A stretch of 64,000 nt of DNA from Bretschneidera sinensis (taxonomy: Eukaryota; Streptophyta; Magnoliopsida; Brassicales; Akaniaceae). The position numbers and the translations under genes are program-made. The stretch spans positions 55,444,501 to 55,508,500 of the forward strand of contig CM043702.1 of assembly GCA_023935145.1 (NCBI GenBank). Direction: 5' to 3'. Shown here piece by piece: positions 33,901 to 45,900 of this stretch (positions are counted from its first letter, which is position 1; the number at the start of each line of letters is the position of its first letter). Under the pieces are notes generated by a model. It ran no database searches. It was given only the letters and a program-made list of their open reading frames with translations, and was not told where the DNA came from.

Positions 33901-33947
33901 GCTGCTTAATTTATAAATCTCACCTTTTGATGTTCTTGTCCGTTTCT

Positions 33948-34960
33948 TAGATGTATATTTGGAAAAGCCATACATTACCAAAAAATCAAATTTTTTTATG
34001 GTTAGTTGCTCATGCTAAAATACCTATTGCTATGGACAGAGGTATTTTAACTAATCCACTTTCTCAAATTTGTAATTCTAGAGTAGAAAATATTGACCTT
34101 TGAAAACTTGTTAAATGTTTACCTTATAATTATGTTAATCTATCTTTGCAATTTCAAGCTTAGAATCATATTGATTATCATATAAGAAATGAACAGTACC
34201 AGCTTATGTTCTCTTATGTTCTACTTTAAATGCATGATATAAATCAATCTCTAATTTGGAGGCAAGCTCATATTTTGGCTTTTTGGCCTTATTAATTAAT
34301 TTATGCCCTATTAAACTTGGCATATTTTGCCAAGGATCATGATCATCTCCATTTAAAAATTGAAATGAAGTCAAGTTTATAGTGAGATTAAATGTCACAT
34401 CATCAAATGGAGAAAATTCAAATTCAAATTTGTCAATGTGGCATTCAATCTCAACACGAATATGAAATCCTCATGAGCAAATCTTTTTGTAAACATAATG
34501 CTGATGGTAATGGTGGAGGTGCATTATCAGAAAATGGAAATGGGAGTTCATGGTGCCATTTGTTTTGAACATGGGCGTTGTTTCAAACTCAGTTGTTGCG
34601 TTATGCTTAACCATACAAGGGCTTTTGCTGGCATAGAACTTGGAGTAAAGTATATATAGAAATGAAAAATTACTTTATGTGCAAGAAAACAACATAGGAG
34701 GTGCATCTTCAAGCTTTCGACTGTGTGATAATCTTGACTAGATTTATAAGAGTTAGGATATCATTTTGTTATAAGGAAGCTAATAGAATGATTGATTAAT
34801 TGGCTAAAATGATAGTGTAAGTGAAGGTTTGAATGAATGTTTTGCATTGAGCTTATATTTTTAGATGTATGTAGAATAGGCTTGTAAAAAAACTTAACTT
34901 GTACTGTTTACTTATGAAATAAATCCACGATATCTTTGGTGTGAAAAAAAGGGTCTTTTT
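33948..34960 (+). pseudogene. Second LINE remnant, opposite orientation
   Basis: Plus-strand blocks: IWKSHTLPKNQIFLWLVAHAK and LSQICNSRVENIDL (33,955-34,110), a zf-RVT type motif, and later ISFCYKEANRMID followed by LAKMIV (34,755-34,820), the end of a LINE RNase H (EAN..D.LAK). Its 5' end lies nearly back to back with the 5' end of the minus-strand LINE remnant. The middle (34,200-34,700) is not recognisable. Confidence 0.55.
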
Positions 34961-35743
34961 TTTCTTGAAAGTTTCAATAACAATTCGTTTATTGATGTAT
35001 ATTGTTTATAGCCAAAAAGTATTGAGTATTTTAAGTTTTTGAAATCAAATTATCATACTAACAAATTATTGTGAATAAGAAGAGATGTTATAGCCTGGAT
35101 TAGAGAGATACGGGTAGGTAACAATCCATCCTACAACTGCAAAAATAAAATTTGAACTGGCTTAAAAATAGAAAAGGGAAAATTCATAGGCTACGTAACT
35201 TAAAAACTTGAAAGGAGTGGTCACATTTACATATCCAGAAAATAGCAGCCCGTTTCCGCAAACAAAAATCCCCAAATCCCACGGCTCAGGATCCCCACTA
35301 GTTATATGTATCAGCTTCCTCACTCGTTTCTTCTCCGCGAAAAGCCCTGTCCTCTTTATCATTCTATTTCTAATTTTATTTTTTCTATTAGAATTTGATT
35401 TTTCAGAGACAACATTTTGTAGCTTTAGTGAAAAACATTTCCTACCCAAAAAGAGAGAAAAAAAGACCGCATCGATCAAGCCCTTCAACCAGGGTTTACT
35501 CTCAATCTCAATGTAAGAAAAAGAAAAAAAGAGAGGAAAAAAACCAATACAAGATTCTGATATGAACAATTGTTGTGCAATTTGTTAGTGTTTTCTCTCT
35601 CTCTCTTACTTCTTTTTTGTGGAGTACTTGAATTGGGAAATTTTTTCTTATATTAAAGATTGTTAGTTTGTTTGTTTGGTGAAGTAGTTTTGATCAATAC
35701 ATTGTTCTTAGGGTTTTTGTGTTTATTGAATTGAATTTGAGAA
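34961..35743. other. Upstream region and probable 5' UTR of the STRAP-like gene
   Basis: A GC-richer patch at 35,270-35,340 and CT-rich tracts (CTCTCTCTCTC at 35,595) precede the ATG at 35,744, as is common in plant promoters and leaders. A GTAAGAAAAAG at 35,512 and a TTCTTAG at 35,704-35,710 could frame a leader intron, but this is unproved. A TATA box is not evident. Confidence 0.4.
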
Positions 35744-38700
35744 ATGGACAAGAAGAAGGTGGCTGTGCCGCTAGTGTGCCATGGGCATTCACGGCCTGTC
35801 GTCGATTTGTTTTACAGTCCGGTAACGCCAGATGGGTTCTTCCTCATCAGTGCAAGCAAGGGTATGTTCTCATTTGCTATTTGTGTTGACTGTGGATTTT
35901 GATTATAGAGCATGAATTTTGAATTGGGTTTTCTTCTTTATAGTCATTTGGCGATCAGTTTGTTATCTGGTAACTTTAAATTTAATGCATTTACATAAAT
36001 TTGGAATTTTCCCCTAATATTCTTTAGTTATCAACTTGTTGAGTGAAAAGCATCTGCTAAATTTAATTGGTCTTCAATTAACTTAAGTTGTCAGTAGGAT
36101 ATTTCTCGAATGGCTTTTCTGTAATCATGTTGTCTTCGGTAACTGTGAATTTGACTTCGACATTTGCTTTTCTTCAAATAGTAATTAGTTGGAATTTGTT
36201 ATCTGTGACGGTAAATATGGATATGATCACATAATTCTATATTGGGTTTTCTTCAGATGGTCATTTAGTGATAATTTTCCCTGCTGTGTGTGACCATAAT
36301 CGTGAATTGGGCTTCCTTTAGATGGTTCTTTAATTATGACTTTTAGCTATAACTATAGATATGGATTTAACGTATAAATGCCCAATAAAAAAAGCTATAA
36401 ATGCAAATCGGGTGTTCTTTGGATTCTTGTTTAGTTATCACTAGCAATTATCTGCTTTAGGAGTGTCACATATATTAATTCTGTCTCCTTTACGCTGCTA
36501 TGAATTCTGTTATGGAACATTTTTTGGTAACCAAACTTGTAATTATTAATCAATAATTATGTTCTTTGCTCTTCAGATTCTAGTCCAATGTTGAGAAATG
36601 GGGAGACAGGGGATTGGATTGGGACCTTTGAAGGTCATAAGGGTGCAGTATGGTGTTGCTGCCTGGATACAAATGCTTTACGTGCTGCATCTGCTTCTGC
36701 AGATTTTACTGCGTATGTAATTGAGTTTATTCTTCTTAAAACATTGTTTATCCTGAATAATTCATCCATATAATTGCAATTTGATTGTCTTAAAGTCGCT
36801 AATATGCCTAATATAGTTTCATTTTTACCATAAAAAGGAAATAATAGTAATCATTGTCATCTTTTATGTTTGATGGTATTTACAATGCAATCCAACACCC
36901 ACATTGAGTGAAACAAGTTTTTTGGTAAATAAAAATGTATTCACAAAGCGCACCAAGGGGTTGCAAATCCAACTACAAAATCATTTACTAGACAAAAACT
37001 TAAGTGTATCTTTTTTAAAAAGAAGTGGCTACTAAACCAAAAATTTGGGGTGTGAACTGTGAAGCCCGTGGACAACTCAACAAAAAGGGGGGCATCTTCT
37101 TTACAAAGATAGAAACGATTGACAAGAATCTTTTCTCTTTGTTGAAGATTATCAATAGTCGAAATTCTACTCCGAGAAGCCTCCCAAGCAAAGAAATAGA
37201 CTTTCCTAGGAGCAAGAAATTTCCAAATCTCTTTCCAAGGGAAATTATTGCTGCCCTCATGGTTGTCTCCTATAAGGACATTATAAATAGACCTCACATC
37301 AAAGCAACTATCCTCCTTCAAAGACCATTTCACCCTATCAGTTCTGTGCAAAGACGCCTTCTTTTGGTAATTCTTACTGAAAAAGGCTTCAAATCTATCA
37401 ACTTCCCAATCATGAGCATTCCTAGCAAACGGAATCTCCCACACGATACCACCCTGAGAAAAAGAAGCATAATAATCAACCAAAGCATCTTTATCCCTAG
37501 CCAAAGCATATATCTCCGGGAAAAGCTCCTTAAGCAGGGTCTAACCACACCACTCATCATGCGAAAAAAGAACATTCAGTCCATTACCAACCTTAATAAT
37601 GAAAGAGCTTATACCACCTTTTTCTTATCCACTAGACCAATTCCACACCCTAATACCACAAGGCCCTCTCCCATTCTTGGTAACGCACCCACTATGATCC
37701 ACCCTATGATTAGCCTCCACAAGTCCTCTTTTTGAACCATGAATCTCCTCAACCATTTAATACTTGGGATTGACGGATCATGGACGTATCATATTGACTT
37801 TATAACGTGATATATATGGAAAAATTACAAATTTTACCGCCATTTAGGAAAGTTAGTCAGTGCACTTCATTCTCGATGTTATCGTATGGTCAGGAAATCA
37901 AAATGGATGCTTTGCCTGACGATTTTCTATTCTACAATGAAGTTATGACTTCTGGCTTAAAGATTTTCAGAATCTAATGCCATTTAAATTGGTTGAACTC
38001 CACATTAAAGGGAATATTTTATTTCATGTCTGGGAAGAATTCATTATAAAATCTGGTTATTTAAACTTGTATATCCTAATGAAGAGCGATCACAATTGTT
38101 ATGTAAGTAATTTTCCTTACTTTTTCCCATGCATATATATTTTTAGTTTGCTCAACATACTCAAAGTGCAAATTATGATACGCAGTGCTGTGTACACGGT
38201 ATAGAAGCTACAGAAATGACAGACCGAACCTACAAAAAACTGATATTTTATTTAAAAACAACTCTACCCAGTCACTGGCCATAACATGCCTGAAAAACAG
38301 ATATTTGGAAAGAAAATTAACCATTGAAGTAACCCCTCCAATTCTCTCTCTCTCAAACACACACACGGAGTGGCAATTCTTAAGATGATAAATAATACTA
38401 GGATCATTTTATCGCATCATTAAGATAATCTATGTTCCTCTTATATTTGCAGGAAATTATGGGATGCATTGACTGGTGATATATTGCACTCTTTTGAGCA
38501 CAAGCATATTGTTCGGGCATGTTCATTTTCGGAGGTAGAATTTGATAATTTTCCCTTTCTAACATTCTCTTTTTAGTGTAGCTGATTTCGTGAAGTTTAT
38601 TTTTTCTGCTTCATAATTTCCAAAAAGGAACAGTGTGGATGTTTGTCGGTGTGGCCTATTATTTAATTGAGGGCCATATAGTGGGTCTCATGTAAGCAAG

Positions 38701-41700
38701 CTTCTAAAACAAAATTCATAGTGGTTCAAAGACTTGGAACTATGTTTTTTGCTTAGTCGTTGGTTTTGGAGTCTTCTAGGTATCTCTGGCTTTATCTGAG
38801 TTCTCATTCCGTTTGTATTTAGTGATGCCCACTCTCCTCTCCCTCTTGGGTAGACCTTTTTTCCGCTGTCCATTAAATTTCTGCTCTTTCTGGAAAGATC
38901 AGTTGGTTTGTATAATTTTTATCATCTAACATATTGTGTAATTACATGTTTGATTCAACAAAAGTGCATACATGTTGCATAATCTCATGTTTGTTTCACC
39001 ATAAGTGAGTATGAAAACACAAACATATTGATTATGACATTCCTGATATAACTAATAGGTTAAGGTACATATGCATCTTTTATTTCTGCTATATGCATGG
39101 GGTACCTGATTTGTTCTTTCCCCAGGATACACACCTTCTACTCACTGGTGGAGTTGAGAAAATTCTTCGCGTATTTGATTTAAATCGTCCAGATGCACCT
39201 CCAAGAGAAGTTGACAAATCTCCTGGTTCTATCAGAACTGTTGCATGGCTTCACAGTGATCAGACAATATTAAGTTCCTGTACTGATATTGGTGGCGTGA
39301 GGTATGAACAATAGTTAGATGTGTGTGCTTGCCCATATGTGCTGTGTGTTTATGTATATGTTGGTAGCCTTAGTTTCTTTCTATGATGAGTTGAATTGGA
39401 TTCCTGTGATGGTTTCATCTATGTTAAATTTTTTAGATATTTGAATTGGTGTTCTCTTACTTGGGACCTTGAGAAGCGATTACATCTGATTCTGAACTTC
39501 AGAATATTGTATGTTGGTGGTCTTAGAAATCCAGTATTGCGAAGCTTAGGGGACATGATAGGCTCGCCTTGTTTAGCACCCTGCTTATATGGAAAATTCC
39601 TAAAAACTTTTTACACCTTATTGTTCTATCAGGAGATGAGAACCATGTATTCTAAATACGTGGGAGAACCAAGTGGGGAAGAATAAAAATATTTTTTAAA
39701 AAATAATTAACTAAACCTAATCTAATAGCTTTTAAATATTTCTGTGGCCTTCTCAATGACAACGGATGCATGTAGTTCTGTGTGTACATTATGAAGCCAG
39801 CAAACAACATGAGTAGAATTGTAATTCAGGAGCAGTCTAATGCAGGCTCTCTTTAAATTTTTGAGATTTTCTAGGAAACCAATGCTAGATCTTCAGTGCT
39901 TGCGAGAATTTCTAGTATGTGTATTTGATAAGATACCTTTTTTAACAGGTTTTGGCAGGATTAACCCTATAAATTTGCCTGTTCTCATGCTTGATTCCAG
40001 ACAGTGCACTTCAACCTGGCCTATTTGGCAAACCCCATTTCAGTTTGTCCGTAGATTTTAAAGCATGCCATTACTTGTGACTCATTTGTGGCTAGGGCTG
40101 CAAATGAATTGGTAATTTGGTACATTCTCTAAACTGCTTGTCAACACACTTGGGAGGTCGTTCATTTTGTTTGCTTAATCTTAAAGAATGGGTTCAAGCT
40201 CAATTTTAGGCTCAAGCAGAGCCTGAGCCTAAGAAAATTTTATCCAAGGGAAGCTTGAACAGGATTACCACAGCTCGAGCTGAGTTGAGGTTAAGCTTGT
40301 CAAAACATGAGCCAAGTTGAGCCTGATTATAGGAACTGGGCTTTGCTCCGTGTATTTTCACCCCTTTTTGTAGCAACAAATGGTATGCTTGGAAGATGCA
40401 TGTTATTTGTTGTTGTTGTTTGAACCTTGGCATAGTCTGTTTCACTTGTTTTATGTTTATGTTCAAGTTGCAATTTATTCTTTCACTTTCGTCCTTATTG
40501 TTTGAGGTAATTGTTTTCTTTTGATTGTTACCCTAATTTCAGTGGCATAAATCTTTTGCGTAGAATTTTTTCTCTTGCAGCATTTTTTCATGCCCTTATT
40601 TGCTTGTCTCTGTAGGTTGTGGGATGTAAGAAGTGGCCAAATTGTACAAACACTTGAGACCAAGTCTCCTGTAACCAGTGCTGAAGTGAGTCAGGATGGA
40701 CGCTATATAACTACTGCTGATGGGTCTACTGTTAAGTTTTGGGACGCAAATCAGTAAGTTTCAGATCAGATGCTTTTCCTGTTGTTATTTTTTGCAATTT
40801 TGCTGATATGTTCTTGCTTTGTTTGCTCTTTAGTTTTGGATTGGTGAAGAGCTACAATGTGCCCTGCAATGTTGAATCAGCTTCATTGGAACCAAAGCTT
40901 GGCAATAAATTCATTGCTGGAGGAGAAGATATGTGGGTCCATGTGTTTGATTTCCACACTGGCGAGGAGATTGGTAAGAATCTCTAGTTTAGTAGACCTT
41001 ATGTTTGGAAGTATGAAGGGAAAGGAAAGGAAATGATACGAAGGGAAAAGAAAGGAGAGAAAATGGAGGCGTATGCATACTCCTTGTTTGGATGTTTTAA
41101 AATAAGGAAAGTAATGGATATAAAGTATGTTACTATTTTGTCCTTCATTAATAAAAGAAATGTCATAAAAGTTATGGGTATAATGTACTGTAAAAAAATT
41201 ATAAAGGAGGTACTCCTTCCCTCCAAATTCTCCCAATTTGGGAGTTTAAAAAGAATAAGGATTGAAGGGAAATGAAGGGGTACATAGTACCCCTCCATTC
41301 CCTTCCCCCTCATTAAAAAAAACTCCCAAACTAGGGGCACATGTACCCCTTGATTTCTTTTCATTCTCCTCAATCCAAACACATTGTTAAAAAATAAATG
41401 AAAACCTTTATACAAGAATGTAGTTTTGTAACAAAGCACTTTTCCATTGCCTCGTTAAACTGCTTATCTAGGCAGCTTTTTCTAGCTACTAGTATGCATT
41501 GTATTTGGTCCTTGTTAATACATAGCCTGTATTACTGCCAATCAGAGGAATGGGCTTGTTGATTTTCCTGCCCTTAAAGACGCATCATACAAAGGAGCGC
41601 ATTTCACTTTATTAACAAAATTTATAAATCCAAAAATTAAATGGGCCTCATTTGAGAGCCAAAGCTGTATTCACGTGCATTTTCCTTGAACCGAATCAGG

Positions 41701-42042
41701 CATATATGATAGTGACTTCTCACTAGTTCTTGGAGTTTCAAGTTCTTATTGTCTGTCTGCATTGGTGCTGTGGATGTAGGATGCAACAAAGGTCACCATG
41801 GTCCCGTCCATTGTGTGAGGTTCTCACCTGGAGGGGAATCTTATGCTTCAGGATCTGAAGATGGTACCATTAGAATATGGCAGACAGGTCCAGCTAATCA
41901 TGAAGAGAATGACTCTCATCCTGGGAATGGACCAACGGGGAAAGTGAAGCTTGTAGCTGAGGAGGTCGTCCGTAAGATAGAGGGCTTTCATATCAGCAAG
42001 GAAGGGAAAACTGGAGAGAAGGATAAGGCAACAGATGCCTGA
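35744..42042 (+). CDS. STRAP: STRAP-like WD40 repeat protein (seven exons)
   Basis: Exons at 35,744-35,861, 36,577-36,712, 38,453-38,534, 39,126-39,301, 40,616-40,753, 40,834-40,973 and 41,780-42,042 join in frame to 1,053 bases (350 residues). Every intron is GT-AG. The product starts [20 protein letters not shown] and contains GH...WD repeats typical of serine/threonine kinase receptor-associated protein: [104 protein letters not shown], then [19 protein letters not shown] and [15 protein letters not shown]. The tail GFHISKEGK matches plant members. Length equals the plant family. STRAP proteins are cytosolic/nuclear seven-blade scaffolds linked in animals to TGF-beta receptor signalling and the SMN/gemin complex; the plant role is less defined. 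The frame is intact, so the gene looks functional. Confidence 0.95.
36941..37740 (-). pseudogene. LINE fragment antisense in STRAP intron 2
   Basis: Minus-strand similarity to the post-RT region of plant LINEs: [73 protein letters not shown] and RFYLCKEDA. Both ends are truncated; no poly(A) tail was found. It is inserted against the direction of the host gene, in the 1.74-kb second intron, and leaves the splice sites untouched. Confidence 0.8.
41000..41395. mobile_element. MITE-like inverted repeat in STRAP intron 6
   Basis: The purine-rich left side (TGTTTGGAAGTATGAAGGG) is roughly complementary to the pyrimidine-rich right side ending CCTCAATCCAAACA. A strong internal hairpin lies at 41,267-41,303: GGGAAATGAAGGGGTAC pairs with GTACCCCTCCATTCCC. 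This composition is typical of non-autonomous DNA elements in plant introns. No target duplication was seen. Confidence 0.5.
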
Positions 42043-42133
42043 TATAACCTCAAGTTTGTAGGCTCAACACAGTTTTGCTTCTTGCTTGATTGGCAAGTCT
42101 TGTGGGTGTGACTTTCTTGTGATTGTCCTTTGG

Positions 42134-42140
42134 AAATAAA
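42134..42140 (+). terminator. Polyadenylation signal of the STRAP gene
   Basis: AAATAAA lies 92 bases after the stop codon, in a T-rich 3' region. A reasonable position for a plant near-upstream element. Confidence 0.5.
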
Positions 42141-42903
42141 GGACTCCTCTCTATTTCCTTTTTATCGTTCCCTTTTTGATATTTAATACTGCAATCTTAT
42201 CATGGTCGAGACTGTAGAAGTTGTAATATGTTGGATTTTGATTGTTAAGTTATACTCCAGAGATTTTAGCAGAGAAGTGCTGCCCCTTTTGAGCTAGTCA
42301 CTTGGTATTTGATAGGCAGATTATGGACTGCCTAGTCTGGTACTAAAGTTAGTCCAACTTTATAGTCAAACTAATCTAAGATAGGTGGAGCTAACCATGC
42401 CGTGACGGGAAGAGTGTCTTTGTTTTGATGCAAGTGTTCGTAGACAATTGAAATGAAAGGAAGTGTCCTTGGGTAAGTTCTGTGAAAGTTGAAATTCACT
42501 CGAGATTTTGGAGTGAAGGTGATCAATTTACTCACTCAAGTGGGAAAATACAAGCCTATTGAAAGTCGTGTTTAGGCTAATTTATGGAGTAACTTCTTTT
42601 TTCCTGTTTGCTGTTTTTATTTATTTTATATTTTAATTATGAGGAATGTGTTGTTTCAATTTCAAGGTGGGCTTGGCGTCTAATTTGTATAATGGGTTGG
42701 GCTTAAGCCCACATTTTCAAACGGAATTTTAAACATATAGGAAGGGTAATATCGTCACAGATCTCTCCGTCAACATCTGGACCCGACTCCTACTCTTTTC
42801 ATTTTCAAGTTATTTGGCTCACTCTCTTCTCTCTGTGTCTGTGAGCCCTCATCGATTTTTTTTTTCTTAAAAATAAAATTAAAAAGAAAAGCAGTAATTT
42901 GTT

Positions 42904-42912
42904 GGCGGGAAA
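42904..42912 (+). promoter_or_regulatory. E2F-type site at the H2A.Z start codon
   Basis: GGCGGGAAA, reverse complement TTTCCCGCC, fits the plant E2F consensus WTTSSCSS exactly and overlaps the A of the ATG. E2F sites are common in histone and S-phase genes. At this position it would be downstream of transcription start, so its function is uncertain. Confidence 0.45.
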
Positions 42913-45900
42913 TGTCAGGTAAGGGTGCTAAAGGGTTGCTGACCGGCAAATCAAGCCTGAAAAATAAGGATAAAGACAAGGAGAAAAAGAAACCCGTCTC
43001 TCGCTCCTCTCGCGCTGGTCTCCAGGTCTCGCTTTTTCTATGCTTACATATACATATGTATATATCTCTGTTTACACTTATATATCTGTATAGGGGTAGG
43101 GGTAGGCCCCTTGCTATCAGATATTTTATGATGCTTGAGTAATTAGCATGAAAGTTGATTATGCGATTTTTATTTTTATTTTTCTGGTGGGGGTGATGAT
43201 GGGGATAATGCGCGTCGTTTCAATGTTGCGATGTTGGTGTAATTGCTAGTAAATGGCAAAATCAGATGTAAAAGATTTGTTTATTTTTGTCGTTGAAGCT
43301 GTGTTTGGTTGCAGTGAAAATGTAGTGTTAGATGAGAAACACTAGATTTGGATTCGTATGTAGTCTGTTATACGGTTGACTATTTTTTATTTTCTCTCTT
43401 TGATTTCTTCGATTTGAACTGCACGAAACTTGCTTTAATCAAAAGAGCATGTTTGGATTTTTTTTTTCTGTCTGAGAAAAAACATTCCGGAAAGAACGAG
43501 TAGAACGCGTTTTTTTTTTTTTTTTTTGGGTTTTTTAAGAAATAATTCTCCATAACTGTTTATGTTAATACTCTATTTTTATACCATTCTTTATAAATGG
43601 TTATATGTTAGAACGAGAGACGCATGCTGTCCCATTACGTGTGTTTTCTCATAATCCCTAACGTAGTATTCTAAGAACTGTTCCAAAAAACATTAAAAAG
43701 ATGTTCTCAAAAACAAATTAACAGCTCTCAAAACTTATCTTTGAACACACAAACTAAATATATCTCAGTATCACAACTGATTTTTGTTATTGAGAAACTA
43801 TTTCTGGAAACTTCATTTTCTATTCTCTTTGTTTTCCCTCATTGTCTCTTGTTAATAGAGTAGAAGGTATCATATCCGCTTAGATTTAGGAGCTTATCCA
43901 TACCATTTATAGAGTAGAAGGTACCGCGTTAAACCCACAAGGTCCCATGTGAGACCCATGCACTTGTGAGTACTATGTACAGAATGACGCATGGGAAGAT
44001 TGCTCTATCATGCAATCCAATCTTCCAGGCATACATTGCAGGGATATGATCTTGAGAGAGTTATTCTTGGAGTGTCTTGGAAATCCTGTTTATCATTTCT
44101 CTTGCTTGTTGAAATTGCAATATTGACAAGATAATGTTGAGAGGGCGAGCAAGTATGGTAAGACTGGTTATTTGTGCCCTTCATGTGGTCCTTTCTTCTT
44201 AAGTAACCATTTCCAAGTCGATGAGATATCCTTATCTTGTTAAATGCGAACTTAGTTGCAGAAGTAGGAAACAAAGAAAGCAGAAGGAGTCTGCCAAAAC
44301 CTACAGGCTAATATGATTTACACTGATAAGTTTTGCTTTTGTCATGATTTACCTTGGTTCATGATAGAGAGGACTGAGTTTAATTGCATTATCAACAACA
44401 TGAACAGTGAGAGGGTGACCACGTATGGTAAGACTGGTCATTTGTACCCTTGATGTGGTCCTGTGTTCTTAAGTAACCATTTCCGAGTGGATGAGATATC
44501 CTTATCAGGTTAAATGCGAACTTAGAAATGCGAACTTAGTTGCAGAAGTAGGAAACAAAGAAAGATGAATGAGTCTGCCAAAACTAAGGACTGAAATGAT
44601 TTACGCCAATAAGTTTTTCTTTTGTTATGATTTGCCTTGGGTTTCATGATGAAGAGGATTGAGTGAAAGCTAAAATTGCTGCAAAAGTTTCCTAAGTTCT
44701 TGTCTGTTCACATTTGTTTCTTTTTCCTTTTATGCGTTTTAACAAAGCAGCATGGACGTACTTTTTTTGCATTGTTTTTATGTCTGGTCATCTTTTACTT
44801 TCCATATATTCTTTGATCGACAATGTAAATTGTCCTCTTTTGCAAGTTTTAATGGTATTACTCTAGCTAACATTTCGCCCATTTGCAATCCTAGAGTAAT
44901 AGGGGATTTGGTAAGGTTCTCATCTAGAGATCAGATTGGTCACTGTTTAAGAAGAGGAATTCAGGGCCTGAAAATGGACAACTGTATTTTTTTTTCTTTT
45001 TCACTGTTTTAATTGGTGAAAATGCTTGTAAGATAGGATTTATTGTGGTGAACATTGAATATTTTGAACATCACTTTTGTGGAGTACCATTATTGTGGAG
45101 TACCATTACTCAGGATAAGATAGTTGTTCTGGAAAGGAATTCATTGAACAAATGGACGACTGAGACTAAAGCTCTTTGTATAATATCACTGAAGAGGAGT
45201 TTCAAGGGGGAATGTTGTTTATGTTGGGGAAGTGGTATATGGAGAGAAGAGATTTGACACTCATGTAAAACAACTTTGCATTTGAAAAGGAAAAAAGAAC
45301 CATGCTTCTTGTGCATGAGTATCTGATTATGATACATGTGGTTCCTTGTCTCGGTTTCATTGAAAGTTATGTGAAACACTGCTGTTGTGTTTGTGAGATT
45401 AATATATTGCATCACTGGTAGATTTCAGAATAATGAATTCATTGACAAACTTGGTTTATGAGATCTTGAATTTATAAAAAGGCATTATAATTTAGGTAGA
45501 CGTTTGGTGGCTTATAAATGTATGGACAACTTTGGAAACCATGAATGAAAGAAATAATTGAATGAGGAAGCAGGGCCGCTCCTTGTGATTCTATGCAGCA
45601 TTGTATTATTCAGAACGAAGCCACCAAGGTGGAACAGGGGAGCTGGAATTGCAATTTTACTTCCCAATGAAGAAGGCTTTGAACCCACAGAAAGTTGAAA
45701 AAAAAAAAACACAATAAAGATTAATGGTTTACCTTAGATGTGTTTTTCAAATTCAATCGTAGGTAAGTCTCCTTTTCTTTTTTCCATTCTTTGCTGTGTT
45801 AAACACCTTAGTCAACACAGAGAAGGCTAAATATTTTGATCCAGAACCATGTGGTCTCTGCACTCCTTGACTGTATGTGTTCAGAAAATTTTAATCTCTT

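Noticed and set aside
35208..35516. Open frames upstream of the STRAP start, both strands
   Set aside because: Low-complexity Phe/Ser-rich or Lys-rich translations in probable promoter/leader DNA; no motif or splice support.
37025..37735. Long plus-strand open frame of 236 codons in the STRAP intron
   Set aside because: It is the antisense shadow of the LINE fragment, which has the recognisable motifs on the minus strand.
40883..41439. Minus-strand open frames overlapping STRAP exon 6 and intron 6
   Set aside because: Translation of the repeat-rich intron in antisense; the frame shows no recognisable domain.
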